DNA of 64,000 nucleotides from Latrodectus hesperus (taxonomy: Eukaryota > Arthropoda > Arachnida > Araneae > Theridiidae): the NCBI GenBank assembly GCA_037975125.1, contig CM075852.1:11040814-11104813 (forward strand), in the 5' to 3' direction. Numbering within the stretch: position 1 is the stretch's first letter; each line of letters starts with the position of its first letter. The position numbers and the translations under genes are program-made. This document shows positions 36,601-51,600 of the stretch, one piece after another. The notes below the pieces were generated by a model. That model saw only the letters and a program-made list of their open reading frames with translations, made no database searches and was not told the origin of the DNA.

Positions 36601-39600
36601 CATAAATATGTATATAATTTTGGTAACATTCCCCGACTGGATATACTTAATTTTAACAGATCAGTGAAATTGATTCCTAGAATTACCAAGCATTTTATGT
36701 AAAATTACACATTAAAATTTAATTAAATTTCATGGAATTATTTTGACAACTCTGTAAGAAACATGTTTCACATATTAATGATATTAGCAATTTTTTTTTG
36801 ATTTATTGTAAAAATATGGGTCTGCAGATTTCATATATTATATATATATGTGTGTGTGTGCGTGTGTGTGTGTAGTGAAGTGAAGTGGCAGAAAACTAAT
36901 ACATGTACCAATACCATAAGTTGGGTTCGCCCGAGTACACAGAAATGACAAAGTATACCATGGATTTGGCAAACATTGTGAAGTTATCATAGAGGCAACC
37001 GACATCAAGAATCCTATAAGGGTAATTAAAAATCTGCAAGTTGCAAAGCATTCCAGATATGCTTAATAATGATCTTGTCTGGGTACTTAGAAGACCAGTG
37101 GAAGGGCTTAAAATCAGAAAATAAATATTGGAGCCATTCAGAAGCAATTCTTGATGTGCAGAAAGTTGCATTGTTTGAAAATGACCAAGTTAATAGAGCA
37201 CAAAAAAATGGTCATGAAAGAACATAACTGAGACAGTATGTTTTCATATTTGTCACTTATAAGATTCATTACTAGACATATCATGGATTCCATACCATGT
37301 CTTGAATATGAGCCTCTATTTCAGTTTAAACAGTCCTTCACTGACATGTATGAGGTTTTCCCATTGCCTCCATCTCATTTACCCAAAACAATTAGAAATT
37401 AAAATTTTCAGACCAAGCAATGTGCTTTCAGTCACCAATAGGAGCACTGTTTACTGCATTACATCATTCGCTGGTACAACATACCAGTTTTTTTAGCAAT
37501 TAAAAAATATATTTATTACTAGACATTTAAGTTCAAAGAATAAATCACACATTATTTATGTTGATACAAGATAAGAATTAAAAGAAAATAACCAATAAAA
37601 ATTAAACATAATGATAAATTTGTATAAAGATAAGTAATTATGAATTTAAAATAAATTATAGCAATATTTCCCACATTTTACTTGAATATATTCTTTCCAG
37701 GAAAATATTACAATTAGAAAGTTTCTGAAAAAATATTCTGAGTAGCTTTTATTTACATAGGAATTTTACTTCTAAATAATATCAGAAAAGTTCACATGTA
37801 GTTTTGCCATTTAACTTATCAGTAAAACAAAAAAGTTTAAAAATTATATATTTATGAATTAAAATTAATAAGATTTACCTTTTTGTTCTTCTTCGATTAA
37901 AAGTAAATCTTCACAATGAATTTCACATCGGGAAATAATACTTCTAATAATATCTTGTTTCAAAGCCTGTTAAAATAAGTTCAAACATGAATAAAATGAA
38001 GATTAATTGAACATACTGTTACACAAAGCATGAGATTAGAAATATACATCAATGCTCATCAATTTAATCTTTTTGTACGGTATAAAATAATATTAATAAA
38101 TAAAAAGATATTTTTAAATTGTATAAATTTAGTCATTTTGATTTTTTAGGTTTACATTTATCTATAAAAATATCAAAAATTGAATACTTAAAATGTCACT
38201 CCATTTGATGTGAAAATAGTTTATTAAGAATTTTATCGAATAATTGCAAGCCCAGATGTATGGTCAAATTATTTCCCTAACATATATACTGATATTTAAA
38301 AGTAAGAAAAATGTAAAAAGTATAAAAAAAGATACAAGACAACTAAATTTTTAATTGAAATGTGTATGCTAAAATAACATAATGAAACAATACAATACTG
38401 GGTTGAGGTTAGCTGATGAAAGAAGTTTATTGATATAAAATATTTTTCTGTGTGTGACAGTCCATAGGGTATAGAGTTCAAACATACACATTTTATCAGA
38501 TCTATAGGATAAATGTGCTGTTTCCAATATTGTATATTAAGATTATCTTCTTTAAGACAAAATATTTCCATCACATTGAAACATATGCTTCACATATAAA
38601 TATTTTATACATTTATTTCTGTACTGTAAAAGTCTTCTGTAATAAAAAGTGAGGGACAAACCAAACTGCAAAATAATGTATTATAAAAAGATTGATAAAA
38701 TATTTTTTGTTGTTAGGCGTAGGATTTAAAGCTAATATAATAAAGTTTTTTTAACTCAAAAAGGCAGATTTTTAAGTTGTCTCTTTAGAAAATTTAAAGT
38801 ATTCAATAAGAAATCCTTGAATTATGGTATAAATGTACAAACTAAATAAATTATTATTTCTTCCATCAAAAGAATAGCTTTTTTATACAAGCAATTATTT
38901 TTAAAAAAAGTTAACATATGAAGAATGTTAACAAAAAATAAATTTATCATAATTTATTTGTCCCTTTATGAACAATATGCATGCATTAACTGATCAGGAA
39001 CATATAGTATAAATTAGATTTCTCAAATCACTACAAACATTCATATTGAGACGGGAATTAAACCCATAAACTGCTGAGGAGAAAGCCATAGCACAAATCA
39101 TTTAGTTGCCAAGTAAGCCGCAAACATCTAGTACATATGACAAGTTGTATATGCCTAATACTCAGAAGTTTGATATTTCAATAATAAATATACTTCTAGG
39201 ATTTCAAAAATAAATGTAATTTCCGAATACTACTAAAGATAGAAACTATTCTTCCTATACATAAAATTTATTCAATATTTTTATTATATGTAGATTACAA
39301 TTAAATAAGATTTTATATTTTATTATTCATCATTATATTGCTATTATTTAAAATATAGCTCTGATTAAATTTAAATTAAACTATTCAAACAGAGATTTTC
39401 ATAAATTCAGCAAATTTTAGATGAAATGGAAGAAATTTAGATATTTTTGCAATTTTGAGATGACATGGATTGTCACAAAATAATTTGATAAGTATTTTAA
39501 CAACAGCTGTTTAATAAAATTTGGAAGTAATTGTTCGAAAATGATTAATAAATTAATTAAAGGAATAAATCATGCTTAAAACAATAACAACTTTAAATAA

Positions 39601-42600
39601 TACTAAATGTAAACAAGTCGATAATCTTTTTCTCAGTTTATATCCAAAATTATCAAATAAAATAAATTTTTAAACCTTATTTTTTATTTATATAAAACTG
39701 AGTAATTCAAATAATATATTTGTATTGCCATTCATAAATAAATATTTAAAATGTAATTTTATTTTGAAAAATAAAACAGCATATTTTAGAATTTTCTTTA
39801 AAAATTCAATTTTACAATATATGTATACACTGGTGGAAATGCAATTAAAGACACTCAAAAATTCACTTATTTTTCATATAAAAGTGTGTGATATTTTTTG
39901 AATTACCTTTATTTGAATACAATTTTTGTTTTCCATTATTCAGTGTAAAAAATTGCAAAAAAAGCTTAATTTAGTGAGACTTTAGATCATTTAATCAAAA
40001 AATCAGAAATTTCGAGTGGAAGTGCAATTAAAGACACTTGTTGCTTTTCGAACAAATTTATTAATTAATAATGAGTGACACCTCCATTGTTTAAAATTAC
40101 TTCATGCATTCTATTTGGCATCGATTTCACAAGATTTTGAAGGTAATTTAATGGCAAATTTGACCATACATCATGAATTTTGTAAGTTCCTCACAGACTC
40201 AAAGTCAAACAGACAAAAACTCCTTTTCGTAAACTTTTTGCGTTATCAATCCCCAGATGTTTTCAATAGGGTTCAGATCGGGGCTGCTAGCTGGCCAGTC
40301 CATAACCTTGATGTTTCGCTCCATGAAAAAGGCTTTTGTTGCTTTAGAGTTGTGAATGTTTGCATTGTCTTGTTGAAATATCCTGGAATCTTCATCTATA
40401 TCTTCGGCATAATTCAACAGAACGTTATCTAGGAGTTCAACATAATCGGAGGAATTCATTTTAGGTGTCATCCAACAGATGAGGCTTGTTCCACAGCTCG
40501 AGAAAGCTCACCACACCATCAATGTGCCTCTACCAAAATTGCGGCTAACTGAAATCTCCTTTTTGATTCCTATGTGATGCTAGTAATACTTGTTTCTATC
40601 TGGTCCATCTAAATTAAACATTTTCTCAACACTGAACACCACATTGTTCCATTCAGAGCCCCAATTAGCATGTTTCTTTGCAAATTCCAAATAAGTCTTC
40701 TTATGTTGAATACTTAAGAGGGATTTGCGATGTTTTTTCGCCCATTTAACAACTCGAGATTGACTAATCATTTGTCTGATTCTTCGAGTTGTAACAGATA
40801 GGCATAAATCTCTTCTAATTTTAGTGGAATTTACGTTAGGTCTTATTGCCTCGTGAATTATCTGCCACTTTTGACGGTCATTTAATTTACTACAAATACC
40901 TTGATGCCTCACTCCATACATATCATCTAGATTTGAAAAATAGCACTCAACAGTTGGAGAGCGATTAATTTTCTTTGCAATTGACCTATTTGAGTAACCT
41001 TCTTCCTTTAAAATTCGAAATTTTGATCTCTCTTCTATTGAAAGACCGAAGTTACATCACATTCTATAATTACCTTTGACTAGTAAGTGTTTGAGCCAAG
41101 ATGTTTTGAAATATTTAGTATCAGACACACTAAAGACAACAAACTGCTCCTTTTAAGCACTTTAGAAACAAAAATGAAGTGGTAGATAGCTAAAATTTTA
41201 GATTTAAAGTAAGTGTCTTCAATTGCATTTCTACTCGAAATATTGGATTTTTTAAACTAAATGATGTAAATACTCACTAAATTAGTTTTTCTTTGCAAGT
41301 TTTTTGCACAAAATGATTGAAGACAAAACATTTAATTCAAATAAAGTTATTACAAAAAAATATCACGGGCATTTATATGAAAAATAAGTGAATTTTTGAG
41401 TGTCTTTAATTGCATTTCCACCAGTGTATAAACTTGTAAAGTTGTTGATACAGCTTTACATAATTTAAACTCAAAATACTTTGAATTTACATATAAATTA
41501 ATACTACCATTAAGCTAATGTAAAATATATTTAGATAAAGTCTTTACTTTTAATATTACTACAATTACACATAGAACATAAAAATAGAAAAATCAAAATT
41601 TAAAAAAGAAACATTAAGTGTAAAATAAATATATTTGTGAGGATGCATTACATTAATTCCCTCTTGAACAGTAGCTTTCCCATAAATATAACCTCGGCAA
41701 TGCATAGTACCTTTAAAGGTCATCATTGATGAAGCAGAAATAGTTTCAGGTTCACAAATAGTATCATTTTTCTAAAAAGGAAGAAATAGTATTATGTGCA
41801 ATATAATTAGCAATCTAAATTATATGCAATATAATTTAGATTTTGTTATAATAAAGACAATAACAGGCTAGTCAAATATTTAGGAACTCTACAATTTTTG
41901 AAAATTATGCATAAAATGTAATTAAAAAAATTGATTTTGAGATCAGTAACTAAAATTAATTTGTATATTACGTTATAAAAAGTAAAATCAAATAGCACTT
42001 TACATATTGCAACATAAGGAAGTTAGAGACTAAAATAATGATTAAAAGATAGGAATAGGTAATTTTTTAACTATGCACATAATTTTCAGAAATATAAAAA
42101 TTAATTTTAAATTTTGAAAAGCATGTTTTAATTACACAATTTATTACATTCATTATATAGAACATAATTTCAAAATAGAAAGAGTGTTAAATGATTTTAA
42201 TGCCATTAATAACTTACCAATGGAATATATACTTCAGCATCATACCATTCAGATGCAGAATTTTCACTTTTATCATATGTTTGTTTCTTCTTTGATCTTT
42301 TTCCTTCCACTGATACATCAAGAAGTTCATCATTATCTCTCCTTATTCCATTAAAAAATATAATAGAATTTTCTATATTTGAAAGAAAAGAGTGCAGACT
42401 TAATTCAAATTGACTCTGTAAACTTGAATTGTAAACTTCAGTTTTTTTCAAGGGAAATCGTACATCAACACTAATTTGACATCGAAGGCGATGCCATTTC
42501 ATAGGGCCAGAATGTATTTTCCACTCACTAGGATTTGGAGAACACTAAACAAAAAATATTAGAGAGGTTAAATATTTAAATTTACACAGAAATAAAACAA

Positions 42601-45600
42601 ATAACAGAATTATTTTACAATCATCTTTTTGATAAAAAAAAATAAAAGTCAATAGAGAAAAGCAATGTAAATTAATCTCTGAAAGTAACCAGACTTAAAA
42701 TGCAATTAAAAAAAGCAAATAAAATCTTTTAATTCAGTTCAAATACAAAATTATGCTTAAAGATATGGTTTCATAAAATTTTTAGAACAATTTAACTGTC
42801 TCACAATACTAATTAAGTACAAATCAAATTATGTTGAAAAAAAATAGATTTGGAAGGGTTTTTTTTTCTGTCACTTTATTTTAGGCTCAACATTTTAAAA
42901 TAAGTTAAAATAATTTGAAATTTTGCAGAAAAATACAACAACTATTCAAAAGATAAATAAAATTTAAAATATAATAACATATTTTTATCTTCAAAATGAA
43001 GCTAAAATACATACTAGTAATGTTGTTAATATTTTTTTTTTATGAAAAACATCTTAGTAGATTAAAATGAAATAATTACTTATAATGTGCAAAATAATTA
43101 ATATTTCTTTACAGTAAGCAAAATAAGGAAATACACAATTCCACTTTTTATCATTATATAAAGGATAGATGTTTTTTACTTTTTATATTAAATGACCAAT
43201 AAAAAAATTTAAAAGAGAATATTTTTGATTAACAAAATAGTTGTGGCTAAAATACAATACTAATGTAAAGCTATAAATTTTTAAAAAAAATTTATATAGA
43301 ATTTTAAACTAATATTTCTAATAACAGTATTCTCATAATAGTATCATGTTGCAAATATTTTGTATAAAAGATTATTCACGACTAATTTTGTATAAAATTA
43401 TTTAATGGTAAAATTTCTCCTTGTAACTCATTTTATAATTAGTTCCTTTTAATATACTTACCAATATTCATGTTTTATTTTTAAAAGCTACTTGAAAATA
43501 AAGTACAGCAGTGAATACATTTTAACACAGGGACTTAATAAATATATTTAAACAAAAATAAATTATAAGAGTATAAGATATTTTATTTCAAAATTTCTGT
43601 ATTGGCAAAGATAGAACAAAGCAGAGTTAAACTAAAAATCGTCAAAAAATGTCTGAATTCTTCCTCTTAAAATCATACTAAATTACCAGAAAGTAGTGGT
43701 GACACAAAAAAATCTATGCTCAAAAGTTGATTTGGGACAACTATTGATTAACGATAATTTTCTAATGAATATTGGCTTTGCACAAATAAACATATAAAAA
43801 ATACTGCACAGAATTTTGAGAAAGATTATGATGTTAAAGAAATTACAATAACAGAAATCAATATTATTATTGATTTTTTATATTTTGGAAAATTTTGCAG
43901 ATTGTTGCATTTAATATAAAATATCAATGAGCTAAAAATAAAGAAGTCTTGATAATTTCCATTGATGTAAAAACTAAATAATACTAAAAAGCTAGCGAAA
44001 AATTTTGAAAAATCACAAAAGAGCATATACAGAACAGAACCTGCATAAGTCACTTCCTCCAAAATTTGTGCTTCCTCCAAAAAAATAGTAAAAGTCAAGT
44101 GAGCTACTAAGAAGAACTTAGAAATTTTGTCAAAGGAAAATGTCATATTTGTCCAGGTAAAAAAGACAAAACAATCTTCAATATGTTCATCTAAATGGGA
44201 TAGAAGTATTGGTTGTGAATACATCATATACATTAACAAAGGATTTGAATAAATTATAAGTATTTTTCCAATAGTTTGTTTATAATAAACACATAGCATC
44301 TGATCTTTAACAGAAAATTCATTCAATACGGTAAAAAATAATTTTTGAATTTTAACAAAAACAACAGACCACCAAGTACTAATATGCACCATTAAAGCAT
44401 GTGTTCTCTAGGTTTAATGTCAGTGAGCATTCAATGCCGATTAGATGAGAATTTTAATAAACATTTATAACCAAAGTAGGAATAATGAACTGTGGAATTG
44501 ATGATCAGAACACTTATTATTCAGAATTACCAGTTTTCCTTACTAGTTATATAATACTAGGCAAACCTGATGCTTTTTATTTAGATTAAAATATATATCA
44601 TTTAAGTAGTTTGTAGCTCAATGATCATTATATGTACACAGCGACTAATTAGACCAAAACCTACAATGTAAAATGGAATTCTGCTACTGAATTCCATTTT
44701 ACATTGTAGGTTTTGGTCTAATTGAAAATGGCTACAAAAATCCAAGTCTGAGGTCAAGAATCAAACCAACAAATTACTGAATAGAATAGAGCACAAATCA
44801 TTTGGTTACCAGATCATCAAAATTAAGTTATGTAAAAAAATCTTACATTCAAAGACAATATTGGAATAATAAACAAAATTGGAAAGACAATATTGGGTAT
44901 GTTGAAATTTATAAATGGTAATGTATATTAACAGATTTTCATAATATGGAAAACAAGAAAAAAAACTACAAAGTATTTATTTTAGGTAATATAGGCTAAT
45001 AAATACTAAAATTAATTTTATTACAAATGCATTTGATTTACCATAATTTTCAAGAGAAAAATAGCATTAGCATAATGGTCTCAGTTTAGAAAATTGTTCA
45101 AAAATTAAAAATTGTACAGAAAACCTACAATAATATAAATACTGCAAATGAATGACATACTGGCATACAGATCACAGTCGTAAAATCTTGATTTAAGTAT
45201 GATATTAGATACATGAATAATGAAAAATGAAAACATAACAAAAAGCATTAAGGGAGATATGCTGAAATTACACTAATGTTAATGAATTAATTGTATAATT
45301 CTTTAAAGAGGGCCCCAAGCATTGTACTTATGATACTACAGAAATTTTATGACAAAATAAATGTAACACAAGAAGGTATTAATTAAAATAAAATATAAAA
45401 TTTTGTTTGAAAAATAATTACAATAAACTATGTAATGTGAAGCTGTCAAAATTCTACATTATAATTCAAATAAATAAAACATAACAAATCCTGATTTAGA
45501 TTAAAAGTAAGACAATCCAAAACCAAGTTAACATAAAATTATTTTTGCTGTTGAATTACGTTATATGGTATCAAAATTATAGCAGCTTACAGTAGGATAT

Positions 45601-48600
45601 TTTTACTGTTATTGAATTCATGTAAATGCAATCTGAATGCAATGAAATGTTTCACTGTTATTTTAATAACAAAATAATGTCAAAATAAAAATTTTAATTT
45701 TAAATTAATCAATTAAATTATATATTAAAATTAAAATTTTAACATATAAATGCTGTTGCATTTATTTTACAGAATTTATGATAATTAATTTTTAAGTAAT
45801 TTATTTTTATCTAAAAAACATTTACCTTGTAATCTGAAACATCGTATGTTCGACAAATAATTCTGACACATGTTAAAGAAAATCTACAAAAAATTCTTAT
45901 CAAATATATTGCAAGATAATGAATATTTTTATAATTTACATTTAGATGATTTATTAGTCAAATCAATTAACTTTACTTTCTGAATTCTAATATCCAAACT
46001 GTATATTTATATAAATGTATACATTCAAAACAAATTTCTGTTATAAATATTAACAGCACCAAAACCATATAAGTTATATAAATAATGCTAATTATAAAAA
46101 GCAATATATACTATTTTATAATCTTTCCTACCTATTATTTTACAGAGTAAATCAATTTGGCAAATGAAGAATTGATTTAAACCACAGAAAAATATTAGGA
46201 CTTTTTTTCTCAAAGAAAATTAATAAATAATACTACCAAGTTTATAATTGAATTTCTTAAAATAGAATTGCATAAAGTTTGAGGAAAGAGGATCTAGAAT
46301 ATCATAAATTATATTTTTAGAGAAAGTAATAAATTTCAACAAGTACTTTTTCTTCATTTTACATGAAAAGATTCTGTGTTCTAAAGTCAAAATTTAATTA
46401 TATGTTACCATTTCTTAATGTAATCAGCTATATATCTTATAAAAGATCTTTTATTCGTAAGTTTTAGCACATTTATAGTTAAACACTATTATTACTTAAA
46501 ATATTATTTTTAAGGATATTTGAACGAAGATACATAGTATAGAAATATAAAATTTTTTTTATTTCTGAGATTCATTTCTGTAGAAAATTTAAAAAAATAA
46601 TAATTATTTCGTTCAATCATATTGTGCTCATTAAATGATACAGTATGAACAAAATGTAACACAAAAAAGTAAATAGAGTCACAAATTCAAAAGAACAAAC
46701 TAAAAACAACACAGTAAGATTTCAATGATTAAAAATTTTCAACTGAAAAAAAAATATTTTTAAACAAGAAAAAGGAATTTTTGTGAGTGATTTATCTCAA
46801 TAACTATTAAATACTTTTTGGTTTGAGTAGTACACTGTTAACTTCAAATAAAATATAATTTTTAAAATATTTGTAACAAACAGAATTATAAATTTTCTGC
46901 TTAATTTTAAAAAAGTGTAATTAAATATATATATTTAATGAACAAAATAAGTAAACAATAAAATATAAACAGTGGATAAAAAATAAAATACTTTAAATAA
47001 TAGTTAAATTTAATTTTTATTTAAATAAAAATATTCTTAGTATTTACATATTGTTGTAAATTATATAATTTTATATTATAAGAATGCATACAGAATGGTC
47101 AAAAAATAAGATACACATCATTGCAAAATGTTGATACTGTTCTAACTTTGATAACACAGCTAATATTCTTCTTGACATATGTTGTTCATAACATTTCTAA
47201 GGATTATGCTCACATAATAGAAGCCATAAGTTAGGTCAAGAATAAAGGTGGTATTTCAGAATGGTTCAGTTTGATGTTATTTCAACTTTGCCATACAAAT
47301 GCTCAACAAGATTTAAATAAGGGGATTCAGCTAACAATAGAAGCAAGTTAAACACTTAATGCTCTTTAAATCAATTCTAAGATTAATCAAATATGGAAGA
47401 AAGATGCACAATGACTTGGTGATTTTGATCACAATTATAATAAAACATAATAATGATACACAAGAATTATTGAAGTAAATTGTGTTATTTGAAGTTGTGC
47501 ACTTTAAAGTATTAAGGCTATCAAGAAAACTTTTCACATGCACAATTTCATCAGTTTGAAGTGTTATCCTTTAGCATATATGGTGAATGAATTAATGTTA
47601 TTTGTGCCTTACTCCAATCCTATTATTTATATGACACAACTAGAAATCAGATTAATCAGATCCTGTCATTTTTATTGATTCTTATTTACCTTTCACATCA
47701 ATCATACACCAGCTTTTTTCCCCCTAAAACAGACCTTAATGCTCCCCCCAACTGCCCTTAATACCCAAGATACTATAGAAATAGAAAATCCTAAGACTCA
47801 TTGTGCACTTGAGAAATGCTTTCTTTGTACTAGTCATTATTCCTTATATGCAGAAACTTAAATGTTTTATTTATCTCATTTGGCATCAATTTCTGAGATA
47901 ATTATGTCACCTGAAACACTTATTATATATAAATAATTATGTACTCTTAAATCACTATCTGATTAGTTTACTTTTGAATTAAGGAATGTCTATTATCACT
48001 TAGCCATTGAATGTATATTAGACATTGCATTGCATTCATTTACTCATTAAAGCACAAAAGGATACTTTGATGTCATAGGACACACGGTTAACATTACTCT
48101 TTCCTTCAATGACAATTTAAATTTCACATTCTTTATTTTGAATATGGAAAAAAGAATCTGAAAACAAATAAAAATATTTCAATGAAACATATTTGTAAGT
48201 ATTTTTTAATCATACATCCATCACAAAAATTGGTATAAATCAAAAGGGAAATATTTTACAAAGACAAAGAACTAAAAATAATCACAAACCTGGCGAAGGA
48301 GAACTTGATTTTTTGTTGTATAATCTGATGGAGCAATAATATAAAATCCCAATATATCTAAGCCACCTGGCAAAGCTCTCACCAACTGAATAAATTAAAA
48401 TAAAGAATAACTAATAATATAAAATCAGAAAAGAATTTTTCATATCATTAAATCATTATAAAAACTTCATTTTTAAAAATGCATAGTTCAAGGAAAATGG
48501 AGGATTTATCACAAAAGAACTATAAATTAATTTAATTATAACCACACAACAAGTGAACTAGGATAATATCCCATATTTTCTTTAATTGAAAATAATAAAA

Positions 48601-51600
48601 ACTCATATAGTGTCTATTAGATTTTTTAACATTTTTTCTAATTTAATTTGAAGGGAAAAAATTCTAGCTGACCACTTGATATTCCCATTTATTAATTTAA
48701 TGCAGTTGAGTTTTTATTTTATTAAATCCTAGTAGAAACTTATAGAGCATTATTTTATTTAATCACATCACAATTAAAAAAAATAATATCTTATTTGCAA
48801 TTTTCAAACTAAATCAACTCAAATAAAAAAATATAGCTACAGCTACAATAAATATTGTAGCTGTGGCTATATTTTCATCATTTCCATTTAAATGACTCAT
48901 TTTTAATCATAAATATGTTTGCAATAGATTTATTACATTTATATAAATTCAGAATTTTAAAGTAATAATATGGAAAGCTTGTCTCAATCACTTTTGGTAC
49001 TTACATATTATCCCATCGACTATCTTCGCCATAAAAATATGTCGTCAGATTTTACAAAATTTAGTAATTTTTTTACAAAATGTAAAGGAAAAAAAAAGAA
49101 CGGTTTGCTTATATCTTAATTATAACAAATAGATAAAAATTTTATTTGTGGTTTATATGGTGCCAAATAGAATTATTAAATGACAAATTTTTTGCATATA
49201 TGGTAGACGGGATAAGTATATCACTTTTTAACAAGAAATTAATAATTTGCAAAACAAATAACAGGTAAATATTAAAATATATGTTACATATATTTTAAAT
49301 GTGATAGTTGGTTAAATGCAGCAGTCAAAAGTATTTTCATTCATAATGTTATTGTTTTCTGAATGAGCATGGACATATATAAGTTTGCATTTAGGCAGTG
49401 TTTTTCACAAGCAGTGTCATACTTTCATATTACAAACTGCCAAGAAACAGGCTTACAATTATACCAATCCTGTTGCCAGAAGTTGCATTTTTAACAAACT
49501 CACAACCCTCCTCTGTTCATCAAACTCAGCCTTTTTAACAAACTTCTACTCTATTTCAGAGATGTGATATAGCAACTATTATATTAAAAAATTATAACTA
49601 TGAAAACTAACATTTCATTGCTCCCATTCATAGACTAATAAAATTCCTAGATTATCAAAATGCCATTATAGCAGAAAAGAAAAAAAATTATATGAAACTA
49701 GCTTTAAAATTGAATTATAACCCTTTGTAATTGAAATATATAAAATTAATAAGTTACAAATAAATAAGTTTACATTATCATGAAAGAAGCTAGAGCTAAA
49801 TATTTGAAGTTGATTATAAAACAGCCGATGACTGAAAAAAAATAGAAAGACACATTAATTGCGTTTTCATTAAGAAAGCACTACAAGTGCTGTAGTTACT
49901 CTGAATTGCAAATTTATCCAACTGAATTGATGTTTTACTTCCACTCTACCATTACTAATGAAGTATCAATATAGTAACTCATGTGTTATAAATTGAAAAA
50001 CATTAATATCAATGTTTAAATTTAACTACTAAGTGAGATGGATGGTTTACCACATATGAAACACATAGGTCAAATTATTCTTATTTTATTTCCCTTTTAA
50101 ATGATAATGCTGCATTGTAAAAGTTGATTATAAATTTAACTCACTTTCTGATGTGTATCAGTAGTACTTATTTTAAGTATGTGTTTATTTGAATTTTAAG
50201 TAATTGTGTTATTTGCTTGAATAAATAATAGTCAATTTCAAATAAATTGGTATTTATCTATCTGTAGAACTTGTAGTTCATTTAAATGATTCAAACAGCA
50301 TCTACAACTTTTTTGTTTTTGCTGTTGTTAGTTAAATTTCTGGCATTTGCGACAGGACTTTTTACTTTTGATTCAAAAAATGTCTCAAGCAGTAAGCTTT
50401 AAAGAAAGAAGATTTGTTATGTATGGCTGCAGAAATTGAAAACAATTTAAAGACCACTATTTTTATATAACTTACTTTATTTACTTTATATGATTCACTT
50501 TTCAATAAATATTATATTTAATACATTATGTGAAGTCATATTTTACCATTATTTTATGTACTTCTTTTGTAAGTAGAAATTAAATTATAACTTTGAATTG
50601 TAATATTTGACATAATTTGGCCACCAAACTAAAAATGTGCTATTTCATCACAAATTAATTTTCTTACTTGTTTAGCATGTTGACATATCCAAGATTCATC
50701 TACATCAATTGCAGATGGGGCAGCTTTAGGTTTTTGAATATTATCACCCTTCTCATCCCCTTCAATACAATCCTCATCTTTACTAGGTGTGGGACACAGA
50801 CGAATAACTATATCTTTCTGAGGTGAGCACTGAAACAGAACAAGTGAAACAGAACATCATGCATTTTTTAATTGTGGTATAAAACATGGTATAATATGAA
50901 TTTCCTTTGAATTTCAAATAAGATTTTTAGAATAAATAAAAACTCATGTAGACAGAATAAATTAACAAAGACAGTTTTGTATTTAGCAATCACTGATTTA
51001 ATTTCTGTAACTCCAATTTTATTTACATCTGAATAACTGCAGACATGTCACAAATACCACAAAAAATAATTGAAATTATTCCTAATAATTATTTAATTTT
51101 CACATTAAATACCCAACTACATTTAATAATTTATACACATGTTAATGTAAAGCATAATGATTTTTTATTAACTAATACAGTTAGTTTTTAATATTATAAT
51201 TAATAGGAAAATAAACAATATCCTCATAATTGGATTTTATTGATACTGAATGATAAGATAAACCTCAAACTAAATAAACTTTTCAAGAAAACTTTTTGAT
51301 AAAATGATATTTTAGTATAACATTAGTGGTAAAGGTCATGTATTTGGAAAGACCATATCCAGGAAATAGTGCATAAATGGTGTCAAAATTACTCGGTTAT
51401 TTATTATCACTATTTTCTAAGATTTTCTAAGAAGAATCGCTTTTTCTAAATTTTTATATTATATCATTCCACAAATTTAACATTTAAATTTACTTATCAA
51501 ATAATAAGGTAATGAAAAGTAAAATTGGTATATATATATACATAATTGATAATTAAAAAAAATCAATACAAATACAGTACTCATTGTTTAAAAATTATTC

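Noticed and set aside
43826..44392. 188-codon minus-strand open frame, hydrophobic, resembling a membrane protein or gustatory receptor
   Set aside because: Composition is what A/T-rich DNA gives on this strand. No family signature is present, it lies inside an odr-4 intron, and the opposite strand shows transposase-like cysteine motifs.
46190..46320. Possible odr-4 exons between exons 4 and 5 on the minus strand (open stretches with AG/GT borders)
   Set aside because: Translations show no ODR4 similarity, and the 92-bp exon at 48066-48157 already completes the family alignment in phase.
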